A stretch of 64,000 nucleotides of DNA from Paenibacillus sp. UNC451MF (GTDB lineage: Bacteria > Bacillota > Bacilli > Paenibacillales > NBRC-103111): assembly GCF_000686845.1 (NCBI RefSeq), contig NZ_JMLS01000019.1:62001-126000 (forward strand), read 5' to 3'. Shown one piece after another: positions 41,276 through 49,801 of the stretch. Each line of letters opens with the position of its first letter. Position 1 is the stretch's first letter. The notes beneath the pieces were generated by a model. That model was given only the letters and a program-made list of their open reading frames with translations, made no database searches and had not been told where the DNA came from. The position numbers and the translations under genes are program-made.

Positions 41276-42571
41276 TTACGCTGCTTTGGTGTCCTTTGCG
41301 GACGAAGCGTCGTCTTTTGAATTGGACAAACATAAGTTCAAAATAATAGCGGTCAATGAGCCGGATACAATCCCGTTTTGCAGCAGCATTTTGGCAAAGT
41401 CAGGCAGCTGGTCGAACATTTGGGGAAGCGTAGCCGAACCCAAGCCGATAGCGATACTGCAAGCCGCAATCAGCAAGTTGCGCTCTTTGCGCAAATCCAC
41501 CTCGGACAAGATCGAAATCCCCGAAGCAGCAACCGAGCCGAACATGACTACCATAGCTCCGCCAAGCACGGCATTCGGAATAACCGTCGTCAAAGCAGCA
41601 AGCTTAGGAAGCAGGCCTAGCACTACCATAATACCGCCCGCGGCGAAAATAACATCTCTCGTTTTCACACGAGTCAAAGAGATCAGGCCAACATTTTGGG
41701 AGAAGGCTGTATAAGGGAACGCGTTGAAAATACCACCCAGCATGATAGCCAAGCCTTCGGAACGCAGTCCGTTGACGATCTGCTTTTGCTCGACCTTTTG
41801 ATCGGTTGCTTTCCCTACAGCAAAATAAACGCCTGTAGACTCCACCATACTGACGATATTGACTATGATCATCGTAATGATAGCGGTGATGCTAATTTGA
41901 GGAATGCCAAAGTAAAAAGGCTGTGCGATGCTGAACCAGGATGCTTCCGCAACCGATGAGAAATGGACTATACCCATGAAATACCCGATGACCGTTCCGA
42001 CTAACAAGCCGATTAGCACGGAGATGGCACGAAGAAATCCAGTAGCCAAACGATTCACAACAAGAATAACGAGCAGCGTAACAAGAGCTAGCAGCAAGTT
42101 GCTAGGCTGTCCGAAATCCGGTGCACCCTGACCGCCTGCTACATTGTTCATTGCGACCGGAATCAAAGATAGTCCGATGATGGTAACGACCGAGCCGGTC
42201 ACGATGGTAGGGAAAAACTTCAGCATTTTGCCGTACAACGGTGCGGCCAGAACGACGAACAAGCCGGATATGATAATGGCCCCGTACGTTGTCGCCAAAT
42301 TCGAGGTTGAGGCAATAGCAATGATCGGGCCAACCGCCGTAAAGGTACATCCCAATACGACAGGCAATCGACTGCCGAAGAACCGGGTTCCCATAACTTG
42401 CAAAATCGTAGCGAGTCCGCACGTAAATAAATCGGCTGCGATCAAATAAGCCATTTGGGCAGGAGTCAGCTTGAGCGCTCCCCCCACGATCAGCGGCACG
42501 ACAACGGCCCCGGCGTACATGGCCAGGACGTGCTGGAAGCCCAAGGTCACAACCTTTTGTTTACTTAACAT
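41276..42571 (-). CDS. pbuX: Xanthine permease (NCS2 nucleobase:cation symporter)
   Basis: A 431-aa membrane protein of the NCS2 family with 12-14 membrane segments. It has the QHVLAMYAGAVVVPLIVGGAL start, the PVVLGCTFTAVGPIIAIA block, the VESTGVYFAVGKAT substrate-binding helix and the NAVLGGAMVVMFGSVAASGI segment. It imports xanthine with protons. It lies 14 bp after xpt in the guanine-riboswitch operon, the same arrangement as in B. subtilis. Confidence 0.94.
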   Translation of the reverse strand: MLSKQKVVTLGFQHVLAMYAGAVVVPLIVGGALKLTPAQMAYLIAADLFTCGLATILQVMGTRFFGSRLPVVLGCTFTAVGPIIAIASTSNLATTYGAIIISGLFVVLAAPLYGKMLKFFPTIVTGSVVTIIGLSLIPVAMNNVAGGQGAPDFGQPSNLLLALVTLLVILVVNRLATGFLRAISVLIGLLVGTVIGYFMGIVHFSSVAEASWFSIAQPFYFGIPQISITAIITMIIVNIVSMVESTGVYFAVGKATDQKVEQKQIVNGLRSEGLAIMLGGIFNAFPYTAFSQNVGLISLTRVKTRDVIFAAGGIMVVLGLLPKLAALTTVIPNAVLGGAMVVMFGSVAASGISILSEVDLRKERNLLIAACSIAIGLGSATLPQMFDQLPDFAKMLLQNGIVSGSLTAIILNLCLSNSKDDASSAKDTKAA

Positions 42572-42585
42572 TCTTCTTTTCTCCC

Positions 42586-43182
42586 CTAGACCTTTTGGAT
42601 TAAATGATTATCCTCCACAAAATTCACCACGCCTGGCGACATCGATGCAATCCGAGCCAAAGAGTGAACCTCCAAGCCTCTTGCTTCAAGCAAACCGCGG
42701 CCTTCCTGAAAGCTCTTTTCAATGACGCATCCAACGCCCACCAACTCAGCGCCCGATTCCTTTACAATATCAACAAGCCCAACCAACGCCGCGCCTGTAG
42801 CTAGGAAATCATCCACGATCAACACTTTATCGTTTGAATTCAAGTATTTCTGGGAAACGCTGACTTGATACGTTTCTTGCCGGGTAAACGAATGTACCGG
42901 TGCCGAATATACGTTTTCTGCAAGAGTGACAGCTTTCTTCTTCTTGGCGTAAACGAACGGAACACCCAGTGCAATACCTGCAGCCATGGCAAATTGAATA
43001 CCGCTAGCCTCGATAGTGAGTACTTTGGTAATGGGCTTGTCTCCGAAAATTCGCGCGAACTCCCGGCCGATCTCCAGCGCGAGCTGAGTATCCACCTGGT
43101 GATTCAAAAACGAGTCCACCTTTAGTACAGTATCGGACAGGATCAATCCCTCTTGACGTATGCGTTCTTGAAGTAATTTCAT
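42586..43182 (-). CDS. xpt: Xanthine phosphoribosyltransferase
   Basis: A 198-aa phosphoribosyltransferase that converts xanthine and PRPP to XMP. It shows KVDSFLNHQVD, the ASGIQFAMAAGIALGVPFVYAKKKK block, the PRPP loop VLIVDDFLATGAALVGL near residue 125 and the C-terminal VHSLARI segment, all as in B. subtilis Xpt. It is the first gene of the riboswitch operon. The ATG follows AAGGGG by about 11 nt. Confidence 0.95.
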   Translation of the reverse strand: MKLLQERIRQEGLILSDTVLKVDSFLNHQVDTQLALEIGREFARIFGDKPITKVLTIEASGIQFAMAAGIALGVPFVYAKKKKAVTLAENVYSAPVHSFTRQETYQVSVSQKYLNSNDKVLIVDDFLATGAALVGLVDIVKESGAELVGVGCVIEKSFQEGRGLLEARGLEVHSLARIASMSPGVVNFVEDNHLIQKV

Positions 43183-43209
43183 AGTGTGTCTCGCCCCTTT
43201 TCAACAATT

Positions 43210-43261
43210 AAAAAAAGGACAGGTTCCTTGAGCTCTTCTCTTCTCAAGTGAAGCCTGTCCT
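43210..43261 (-). terminator. Riboswitch expression-platform terminator of xpt-pbuX
   Basis: AGGACAGG/CCTGTCCT base (43216-43223 with 43254-43261), inner ACTTGAG/CTCAAG-type arms and a run of seven U on the minus strand. It lies just ahead of xpt and should form when purine is bound. Confidence 0.88.
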
Positions 43262-43367
43262 TCTGGGTTTTTGTCCCTTGTGGTGTAGCACGCGAGGTGC
43301 CCGCATCGCTCGGACCAGCCTTTCTTTTCCAATAGAAGAAAAGTAACGGAACCCTAGATGCGCTTTT

Positions 43368-43440
43368 CACTCATAGTCGGTCGATTCATACGGTCGTCCG
43401 GTAGAAACTAATGGGCCATATTCCCATAATTATACGAGTT
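43368..43440 (-). promoter_or_regulatory. Guanine/xanthine purine riboswitch aptamer
   Basis: Minus-strand P1 arms ACTCGTA/TATGAGT enclose the conserved TATAAT, AATATGG, AGTTTCTACC and CCGACTATG blocks of purine aptamers. The C before GACTATG is the specificity base for guanine-type ligands. It precedes the terminator at 43210-43261 and xpt, as in B. subtilis. The remaining bases of 43183-43579 hold the linker and the next operon's terminator. Confidence 0.93.
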
Positions 43441-43539
43441 CATATGAAGTTTTACTTTGTATATAGTACACGCTACGACCTATCGTTTCAAGAGGAAATT
43501 TCTCATAAAACGACAAGATTCGCGGGTGCCTTGCACAGC

Positions 43540-43569
43540 AAAAAAGCCTGGGAGCCAGTAACTCCCAGA
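43540..43569 (-). terminator. Terminator of the VTC-DUF4956-CotH operon
   Basis: CTGGGAG/CTCCCAG hairpin (43548-43568) followed on the minus strand by six U, 11 nt past the cotH stop. Confidence 0.9.
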
Positions 43570-43579
43570 CTTTCTATTT

Positions 43580-45466
43580 CTATAAGCGTTTGCGTTTATA
43601 CATCACGACTATGCAGCAAGCCACGAGCAGCACTACAAAGGCTACACCTGCTGTAACAGCTTCACTTACGCTGCCCTGCGGCTGCTGCTGACCGCCTGGC
43701 CCACCGGGGCCGCCACCTCCTGGGCCTCCAAAACCGCCTCCTTGACCACCACCTGGTCCACCCTGGCGGCCCATCTGGCCTCCTTGACCGTTCTGCATCT
43801 GCTGACCCGCTTGGCCGTTCTGCGCCTGCTGGCCCGCTTGGCCGTTCTGCGCCTGCTGACCCGCTTGGCCGTTCTGCGCCTGCTGACCCGCTTGGCCGTT
43901 CTGCGCCTGCTGACCCGCTTGGCCGTTCTGCGCCTGCTGACCCGCTTGGCCGTTCTGCGCCTGCTGGCCTCCTTGGCCGTTCCGCGCCTGCTGACCCGCT
44001 TGGCCATTTTGCGCCTGCTGACCCGCTTGGCCGTTCTGTACTTGACCATTGGCTGCCACCGCTTGGGCCTGGACCTGTTGGCCTTTTTTCCCGTTATTAT
44101 TGCCTCCCCCCAATTGTCCCATGCCGCCACCCGGCATTCCACCGCCTGGCATACCTCCGCCCATACCGCCTCCGCTTCCGGAACCATCGCCTGCGGAAGG
44201 ACTTGTGCCGTCCAGCTGCTTCGCAAGGCTCGTAACCATTTGTGAATTGAAGGACTTGAGCTGGGTAATACCTTGCTGATACTGGTCATAGGTATAGAAG
44301 GCTGTCGGGTCTTTTTCCACATACGAGGAAATCATATCGTTCAGCTCTTGGACACGAGCCCCTAGCTTCGCTTCCGATAAATAGCCCTCAACCATCTCTT
44401 TAACTATCTGGTGATATTGCTCCTTATACTTGTCGACCTTGAGCAGCTTATCAATCAGGGGCCGCTCTGACAAAGTCCCTTGTGTAGGCTCATCCATGAG
44501 AATTCCCGATCCCCCGAGACCTCCGAAGGCCATATTGTAATCCCATGGAAGTACGGAGAATATTCCTTTGTTCTCATATAAATAATAATTATGTTTATTG
44601 CCTCCCAAGTAACTGTCCATATTGGCGGTAGCCATATTGAGAGCGATAAACTTCAGAGCCTCTTCGACATCCAATACCTTTTCATAATCGGTTCCGTTAT
44701 TCAGCTCATTGACCATGGCGAGGAGCTCTTCTCCTTTAGTAGAGCCTGATTTCAAGTCAAGGCCTGTGTAGGCGCTGATCTTCTCCTGCCAGTTTAATTC
44801 GCTGCCGTTACCGCCGTTAGCCTTGTACAAGGCCCCGTTGGTATTCCCGAAATTACGTTCCAGATACGAATCTCCGATTTGTTCTATCGCCAGGTAGAGC
44901 CCTTTAAGCTCGTTGTTCACATACAAGTTAACATAGGAGTATTTAGGTGTTGGCAAACCCATCTGCTCCGCGAGCTCATAAGATAAAAACTCACGCATAT
45001 AGGTCGGATCACTGTAGTTGTTGTTCAGATTGATTTTGGTGATCCCTTCTAGATTTTGGCTGGAAATGTATTCATCAAACGCAATTTTGAAGCTGTACCG
45101 GTCGGAATCCGAATTGACCACGCTCCGCAGGCTTAGGTTGCCCTTGGTCCTGACGGCAACATTGTCTATATGCTTTCCGTTATAATCAACGGATGCGGTT
45201 TTGAATTCCTCCGCACTGGCATTGTCCAGCATATCCTGAAAATCATTCGGGTCCAGCGTGATTTTCACATCAATGACTTTATCCTTAGGAAATACGTTCT
45301 CATCTATGCTCTTTTCCTTCTCTGAGTTAGCGGCAGCAGCCACTGTGCTTCCAGTACTAGCAGTTCTTCCAACATTTGCCTTGCTGCCGCTATTTGTCAC
45401 CCCACATCCGGTCAATCCTAAGATCAGGCAGATGCATAGAAGAAGCGTTATCGCTTTCGCTTTCAT
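43580..45466 (-). CDS. CotH kinase-family lipoprotein with Gln/Gly tandem repeats and C-terminal membrane anchor
   Basis: A 628-aa protein. Lipobox LTGC (Cys21) comes first. The CotH domain spans about 60-420 and includes AVRTKGNLSLRS, SFKIAFDEY, INLNNNYSDPTYMREFLSYEL, YLAIEQIGDSYLERNF, GNKHNYYLYENKGIFSVLPWDYNMAFGG. The DYN and YLAIEQ motifs match the atypical protein-kinase fold of CotH. A Gly/Met/Pro linker, nine tandem 9-residue NGQAGQQAQ units (43795-44037) and a Gly-rich stretch lead to a final membrane helix and KRKRL tail. CotH in Bacillus phosphorylates spore-coat proteins. Here the protein is surface-exposed, so a kinase or phosphotransfer role outside the cell is inferred. ATG 45466 follows GGAGGG. 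Confidence 0.88.
   Translation of the reverse strand: MKAKAITLLLCICLILGLTGCGVTNSGSKANVGRTASTGSTVAAAANSEKEKSIDENVFPKDKVIDVKITLDPNDFQDMLDNASAEEFKTASVDYNGKHIDNVAVRTKGNLSLRSVVNSDSDRYSFKIAFDEYISSQNLEGITKINLNNNYSDPTYMREFLSYELAEQMGLPTPKYSYVNLYVNNELKGLYLAIEQIGDSYLERNFGNTNGALYKANGGNGSELNWQEKISAYTGLDLKSGSTKGEELLAMVNELNNGTDYEKVLDVEEALKFIALNMATANMDSYLGGNKHNYYLYENKGIFSVLPWDYNMAFGGLGGSGILMDEPTQGTLSERPLIDKLLKVDKYKEQYHQIVKEMVEGYLSEAKLGARVQELNDMISSYVEKDPTAFYTYDQYQQGITQLKSFNSQMVTSLAKQLDGTSPSAGDGSGSGGGMGGGMPGGGMPGGGMGQLGGGNNNGKKGQQVQAQAVAANGQVQNGQAGQQAQNGQAGQQARNGQGGQQAQNGQAGQQAQNGQAGQQAQNGQAGQQAQNGQAGQQAQNGQAGQQAQNGQAGQQMQNGQGGQMGRQGGPGGGQGGGFGGPGGGGPGGPGGQQQPQGSVSEAVTAGVAFVVLLVACCIVVMYKRKRL
43795..44037 (-). 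repeat. Nine 27-bp tandem repeats inside the cotH-family gene
   Basis: Nearly identical 27-bp units encode NGQAGQQAQ nine times with two variant units. The array is in frame, so copy-number change would lengthen or shorten the surface linker without frameshift. Confidence 0.92.
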
Positions 45467-45484
45467 TCTGAACACCCTCCATTC

Positions 45485-46189
45485 TTAAGATACATAATCC
45501 CCGCTGTAGCTGATAAGCACGGCATTTTTCACGCCTTGAAGCTCATTAATCTGGTTAACGAAGGTACCTTCGTTATCGCGAAGACGAATTTCCAATGTCG
45601 TTTCGATATTGCCATGAGTAACTGTTTTTTGCTTGACGTTATATCTTTTAACTAACTTGCTTACCATAGTGTGAACTTCTTTTTCAGCGGAATCTCCCTC
45701 GCAATTGATGACAAGTAGATAAGGTGTTTCAAAGGAAGACTTTTTAATAAAGAAGAACATTACCAAACCGATAATGACGGAACCAATAATAGCTAGCGTG
45801 TAGAAACCAGCTCCGGAAACGATCCCCGCTGCAGCAGCCCAGAACAAGAAGATCAGATCGGTAGGATCTTTGATCGGCGTTCTGAAACGAACGATAGACA
45901 GGGCGCCAACCATACCGAGTGATAACACCAGATTCGAGTTAACTGCGATAATGACCATAGCCGTAACCATAGACATGCCGATGAGCGAAATGTTGAAGCT
46001 TTTGGAATACAAGACGCCACTGAAAACCCGTTTATACAGTAAGTAAATAAAGAAGCCGATAAAAAAGGCAACTGCCAGAGATAGCAATATTTTCGAGATA
46101 TTAATGTCTGAGACAAAGTTGTTGACGACTGACTTTTTTAATATATCCGTGAAATTCGTGGCCGTAGCCGCAGTAGTGTTAGTATCCAT
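45485..46189 (-). CDS. DUF4956 integral membrane protein
   Basis: A 234-aa protein with about four membrane helices in the first 150 residues. The conserved NSNLVLSLGMVGALSIVRFRTPIKDPTDLIFLFW region is the family's hallmark (residues about 88-122). The C-terminal 75-residue soluble domain is ferredoxin-like. Function is unknown; genes of this family commonly neighbour VTC-domain and CotH genes, as here. It lies 3 bp after the VTC gene and 18 bp before cotH, so all three are one transcript. MgtC-like similarity in the membrane part has been suggested for such proteins, but I cannot confirm it. Confidence 0.87.
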   Translation of the reverse strand: MDTNTTAATATNFTDILKKSVVNNFVSDINISKILLSLAVAFFIGFFIYLLYKRVFSGVLYSKSFNISLIGMSMVTAMVIIAVNSNLVLSLGMVGALSIVRFRTPIKDPTDLIFLFWAAAAGIVSGAGFYTLAIIGSVIIGLVMFFFIKKSSFETPYLLVINCEGDSAEKEVHTMVSKLVKRYNVKQKTVTHGNIETTLEIRLRDNEGTFVNQINELQGVKNAVLISYSGDYVS

Positions 46190-46192
46190 AGA

Positions 46193-46906
46193 TCAATAAT
46201 CCTCCCAAGAATTATATTTCAAAAATTTTCTGCAAATCACATATTTGGATGCCGACTGTCTGTTCAGCCCTTCGAGCTGCAGCGCAATCTTGATATAGTC
46301 AGGAATGTACTCATCGTACTTCACCTCAAGAATGATCAGATTCTCATCGATTGCCCGGACCGGATTCAATTGCTTGTTGAATATATCCATTGAATGAAGG
46401 CCGGTTCTTAATTCCTTGTCAAAGGTAATCCGGACGTTTCCGTTATGGCATACGTACGGTTCCCGGACATAATCCACTATGACCTTGGGTCGGAGCAGAT
46501 TGTGCTTCATCTCGTGATACAATTCAAGCAACAGCGGCTTATCCGGATTATTCAATACTTCGAATTGCCCGGCAACGATCTGATCGTACATATCTCGAGT
46601 AAGCGGCTCTTTGACTTTCGCAATGTAGTCATTGAACTTGATTTTTTTCTCAAAATGAATGACGTTATCCTGAACGTTATATATGCGGATGCGGTACTTG
46701 ACCCGATCTCGAATGCCGCCCAGCTTCTCGTGAAGCGCTTTGTTGTTCATATCATCGAAATACAAGCTTCGAATATGATATTCTCCTGAAGGACCGACGT
46801 TTTTGTCTTGGCCCATCAAGCTTTTGAGTCTCTGGCGAATAATATAAAACTGATGCTGATTGATGAAAAATTTAAGTTCATGGCGATACTTCAAGCTCTT
46901 GTTCAT
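46193..46906 (-). CDS. VTC-domain protein (polyphosphate polymerase-like)
   Basis: A 237-aa soluble protein of the VTC/CYTH-like tunnel-fold family. Conserved blocks are KYRHELKFFI at the N-terminus, HIRSLYFDDMNNKALHEKL, DRVKYRIRIYN, IHFEKKIKFNDYIAKVKEPLT with the Lys/Arg/Glu residues that line the catalytic tunnel, and the C-terminal LIILEVKYDEYIPDYI. Yeast Vtc4 makes polyphosphate from ATP. Bacterial relatives are annotated as polyphosphate polymerases but few are tested. It starts at 46906 behind AGAGGTG and heads the operon VTC-DUF4956-CotH. Confidence 0.9.
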   Translation of the reverse strand: MNKSLKYRHELKFFINQHQFYIIRQRLKSLMGQDKNVGPSGEYHIRSLYFDDMNNKALHEKLGGIRDRVKYRIRIYNVQDNVIHFEKKIKFNDYIAKVKEPLTRDMYDQIVAGQFEVLNNPDKPLLLELYHEMKHNLLRPKVIVDYVREPYVCHNGNVRITFDKELRTGLHSMDIFNKQLNPVRAIDENLIILEVKYDEYIPDYIKIALQLEGLNRQSASKYVICRKFLKYNSWEDY

Positions 46907-47044
46907 GTCACACCTCTTTCTGTATGAAGCCACCGATCTATGTCTGAATTCATCTGTCCTTCATGTTGTTTCCTCGTTACAAAAAGTATTGTATCGTCCT
47001 TAACTGAACTCACGCTTAGCGCCCCCTGAGTGACAACTGAAAGT

Positions 47045-47083
47045 TTACAATCCCTTTACAATTGGTTTACACTGGCTTAACAA
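47045..47083 (+). promoter_or_regulatory. Pho box (PhoP binding repeats)
   Basis: TTTACA, TTTACA, TTTACA and TTAACA start at 47045, 47056, 47067 and 47078, each separated by exactly 5 bp. The 11-bp period matches the Bacillus PhoP consensus TT(A/T/C)ACA. The second repeat and TAACAA (47079-47084) could also serve as -35 and -10 with a 17-bp spacer. It lies just ahead of the phosphatase gene. Confidence 0.88.
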
Positions 47084-47108
47084 AACGACAAGGAAGGAGC
47101 TGTCGATA

Positions 47109-48359
47109 ATGGTCCGATATCAAAGCGCCCTATGGCTGATAGCTTTGGCCATTGTTGTAGTTGGAGCCGCCCTATGGCTAGAATCGCAGAAGCAAGAAGG
47201 GGTCGGCGGAGCCTCCAGTACACCCAAATCGTTGGTTACCACGATCAAGGGAGATCCCAAGACGAGCCGCGCGTTCACCTGGTATACCAAAAGTCCTGAT
47301 GAAGCTGCCGTTATTCAATGGATAAAAGGCAGTGGAGTCAACGATTATAGCGGAAGTGGCGTTCAGACGCTCACAGGAAGCACAACGACAATTAAGACAG
47401 ACAAGAAGCATACCCAAGGGGTTCACAAAGTCGAGATTACAGGTTTAGAGCCAGGAACCGTTTATTCATATAGAGTCGGCAGCGGCAAGGAGACGGGATG
47501 GAGTGAGCCCTCCTCATTCGTGACAGAGGCGGAGGGAACAAGCGCCTTCTCCTTCATTAACGTTACCGATTCGCAAGGTGTGACCGAGAAGGATTTTGAA
47601 ATATGGGGCCGTACGGTGGACAAAGCATTCCAGATGTTTCCGGAAGCAAGGTTTATTGTGCATAATGGTGATTTGACGGAGGACCCCGAGGATGAAACGG
47701 GTTGGGATCACTTCTTCGGGAAAACGAAGAGCTGGTTGAAGCAGATCCCCTTCATGCCGGTTACCGGGAATCATGATGAAATGGACAAAAATGCAGACCG
47801 CTACGTCGCCCACTTTAATCTGCCGGTTAATGGAGCGGAAGGCTCTGTCCCGGGAACAAACTATTCGTACGACTATGGCAATGCCCATATTGTCGTATTA
47901 AATACGGAGTCGAATATCAACGAGCAAAGCAAATGGCTGCGGGATGACCTCGCTCATAGTGATAAACCATGGAAGATCGTGGCTGTGCATAGAGGAGCTT
48001 ATGGCGGAAATTCATACACGAAGATCGAGAAATGGACTGCTCTCTTTGACGAGTACAAAGTAGACCTCGTGCTGCAAGGGCATAATCACGAATATTCAAG
48101 GTCCTATCCTCTTCGCAACGGCAAAGTAGCCGGCAGCGGGGATGGCCCGGTTGTAAACCATGAAGGAACGGTATACGTCGTGACCAATGCATCCGGGGCG
48201 AAATTCAATGAGAAGAAGAAGGATCAGTTCTACCATAAGGTCCATTTTCAAAATGAGAAGCCGATGTTTGCGGGGATAACGATCAATGGCAATTCTTTAA
48301 CTTACCAAGCCTATGATGTGGAGGGCAAGAAATGGGATGAGTTCGTCATCCAGCACTAA
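47109..48359 (+). CDS. Purple-acid-phosphatase-like metallophosphoesterase, secreted or membrane-anchored
   Basis: A 416-aa protein. An uncleaved or cleaved N-terminal hydrophobic segment (residues 5-25) is followed by the FN3-like N-terminal domain of purple acid phosphatases (ITGLEPGTVYSYRVGSG). The calcineurin-type catalytic domain has metal motifs VTDSQG near 157, HNGDLTED near 192, TGNHDE near 222, VHRGAYGG near 297 and GHNHEYSRSYP near 326. It should release phosphate outside the cell. GGAG lies 9 nt before the ATG. It is divergent from the VTC operon, and the four-repeat Pho box directly upstream predicts induction under phosphate starvation. Confidence 0.9.
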   Translation: MVRYQSALWLIALAIVVVGAALWLESQKQEGVGGASSTPKSLVTTIKGDPKTSRAFTWYTKSPDEAAVIQWIKGSGVNDYSGSGVQTLTGSTTTIKTDKKHTQGVHKVEITGLEPGTVYSYRVGSGKETGWSEPSSFVTEAEGTSAFSFINVTDSQGVTEKDFEIWGRTVDKAFQMFPEARFIVHNGDLTEDPEDETGWDHFFGKTKSWLKQIPFMPVTGNHDEMDKNADRYVAHFNLPVNGAEGSVPGTNYSYDYGNAHIVVLNTESNINEQSKWLRDDLAHSDKPWKIVAVHRGAYGGNSYTKIEKWTALFDEYKVDLVLQGHNHEYSRSYPLRNGKVAGSGDGPVVNHEGTVYVVTNASGAKFNEKKKDQFYHKVHFQNEKPMFAGITINGNSLTYQAYDVEGKKWDEFVIQH

Positions 48360-48385
48360 ATCCATTAATAGTGGCAACAACAACA

Positions 48386-48420
48386 AAGCACACCTTGGAT
48401 AGGTGTGCTTGAAGTCTTTT
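48386..48420. terminator. Terminator between convergent phosphatase and rlmN genes
   Basis: Perfect AAGCACACCT/AGGTGTGCTT stem with a 5-nt loop; the plus-strand tail is GAAGTC then T residues. Confidence 0.75.
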
Positions 48421-49484
48421 TACCCGATTGATTGCTTGATCTGCTTGCTTCTTAGTTGTCCGCAAGCAGCATCGATATCAGTGCCGTGCTCCAGCCTCAC
48501 GCTGCAGCTGATCCCTTGCTTTTTCAGAGTGTCATAGAAAGCTGTAATGGATTCCTGCTCGCTCCGCTGATACTGGCTGTGCTCATCGACGGGATTATAA
48601 GGAATCAAGTTCACGTTAGCTAGCTGACGTCGATGACCGACCAACTCCGCCAGCTCAAGGGCATGCTCCTTGCCGTCATTAACGTCCTTGAGCAATATAT
48701 ATTCCAACGTAATTCTCCGTTTGGTTTTATCCAAGTAATAATCAATCGCCTCCATTAATTTGTTTATCGGAATGGCGCGGTTAATTTTCATAATCCGTGT
48801 ACGAAGCTCGTCATTGGGCGCATGCAGCGAGATGGCCAGATTCACCTGCAGGTCCGAATCGGTGAATTCAATAATCTTATTGGCGAGGCCGCTGGTCGAT
48901 ACGGTAATGTGTCTCGCTCCAATAGCCAGACCTTTATGGTCCTTGACGACATTGATGAAGTTCGACAAGTTAGTGAAATTATCGAATGGCTCGCCGATCC
49001 CCATCACTACGATATGACTCACTTTTTCATTATTTTGCGCTTGGTCGAGATGCAGTTGAACCTTCATGATTTGCTCCACAATTTCTCCGCCGGACAAATC
49101 GCGGCTCTTGGCTAACAAACCGCTCGCGCAGAAGCTGCACCCGATGTTACAGCCGACCTGCGTTGTAACGCACACCGATAAGCCGAATTTATGTCTCATG
49201 AGTACCGTTTCGATCAAATTACCATCCTGAAGCTTGAACAAGAACTTAATGGTTCCATCTGCCGATTCCTGTCTCAGGTGCTCATTCAACGTCGAAATAA
49301 CAAAATGATCTTTCAATAATTGAATACACTCCGGACGAACATCGGTCATGTCGGAGAAGTCCGTTACCCGCTTTCTATAGAGCCAATCCCACACCTGCGT
49401 TGCGCGGAATTTTTTATGCCCATGCTCATTCAGCCATGCTATCAGCTGGTCTAGCGTCAATCCATAAATGGATTCTTTATTCAT
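48420..49484 (-). CDS. rlmN: RlmN-type radical SAM rRNA/tRNA methyltransferase (probable paralog)
   Basis: A 354-aa radical SAM enzyme. The cluster-binding C-x3-C-x2-C lies at Cys112, Cys116 and Cys119 (GCNIGCSFC). [24 protein letters not shown] and [10 protein letters not shown] follow, and the conserved methyl-carrier Cys is in DIDAACGQL near residue 340. RlmN methylates C2 of A2503 in 23S rRNA and A37 of some tRNAs. It is clearly RlmN-like rather than Cfr-like ([19 protein letters not shown]). It stands alone here, away from the stk1/rsgA neighbourhood usual for rlmN in Firmicutes, so it may be a second copy. The ATG at 49484 follows AGAGG by 7 nt. Confidence 0.88.
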   Translation of the reverse strand: MNKESIYGLTLDQLIAWLNEHGHKKFRATQVWDWLYRKRVTDFSDMTDVRPECIQLLKDHFVISTLNEHLRQESADGTIKFLFKLQDGNLIETVLMRHKFGLSVCVTTQVGCNIGCSFCASGLLAKSRDLSGGEIVEQIMKVQLHLDQAQNNEKVSHIVVMGIGEPFDNFTNLSNFINVVKDHKGLAIGARHITVSTSGLANKIIEFTDSDLQVNLAISLHAPNDELRTRIMKINRAIPINKLMEAIDYYLDKTKRRITLEYILLKDVNDGKEHALELAELVGHRRQLANVNLIPYNPVDEHSQYQRSEQESITAFYDTLKKQGISCSVRLEHGTDIDAACGQLRSKQIKQSIG

Positions 49485-49801
49485 ATAATATCCTCTTTTC
49501 AAATCTATAAATTCAGTCCTATTATTGTCCCAAAATTAGTTTACTAAAACAAGGGGTAACGGGCAGTTATTTCTTATCCAAATATGTCTAAGCTGCGAAG
49601 ACCTCTCCTATTGTTTTATAATATCGCCATATTCCAACATTCTGCCAGAGGAGACATCATGATACAATAGGGTTGGGTACAAGCGTCCATTAAAATCAGT
49701 ATCCAGCCCCACTTAGTTCAACCTGAATATGGGCAGACTACACATTATTACAGATGTTGAATGGTTCGGCATTAACTATATGACAAAGGATCGTGTTAAC
49801 A
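49485..49801. other. Intergenic region upstream of rlmN and of the 35-aa peptide
   Basis: It contains a 12-bp palindrome TTAGTTTACTAA (49537-49548) and AT-rich promoter-like stretches such as TATAAT near 49619. A ribosome-binding-site-like AGAGGAG is followed by ATG, two codons and a stop near 49648-49669. No gene is supported. Confidence 0.5.

Noticed and set aside
43666-44322. Long open frames of 218 and 167 codons antisense or shifted within the CotH repeat region
   Set aside because: They are by-products of the 27-bp repeats, giving unnatural Arg/Ser- or Leu-rich repetitive peptides, while the cotH frame has a coherent domain structure.
48420-49484. Cfr-type antibiotic resistance methyltransferase
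   Set aside because: TQVGC, VLMRH and MGIGEPFDN match RlmN; Cfr has different residues at these places.
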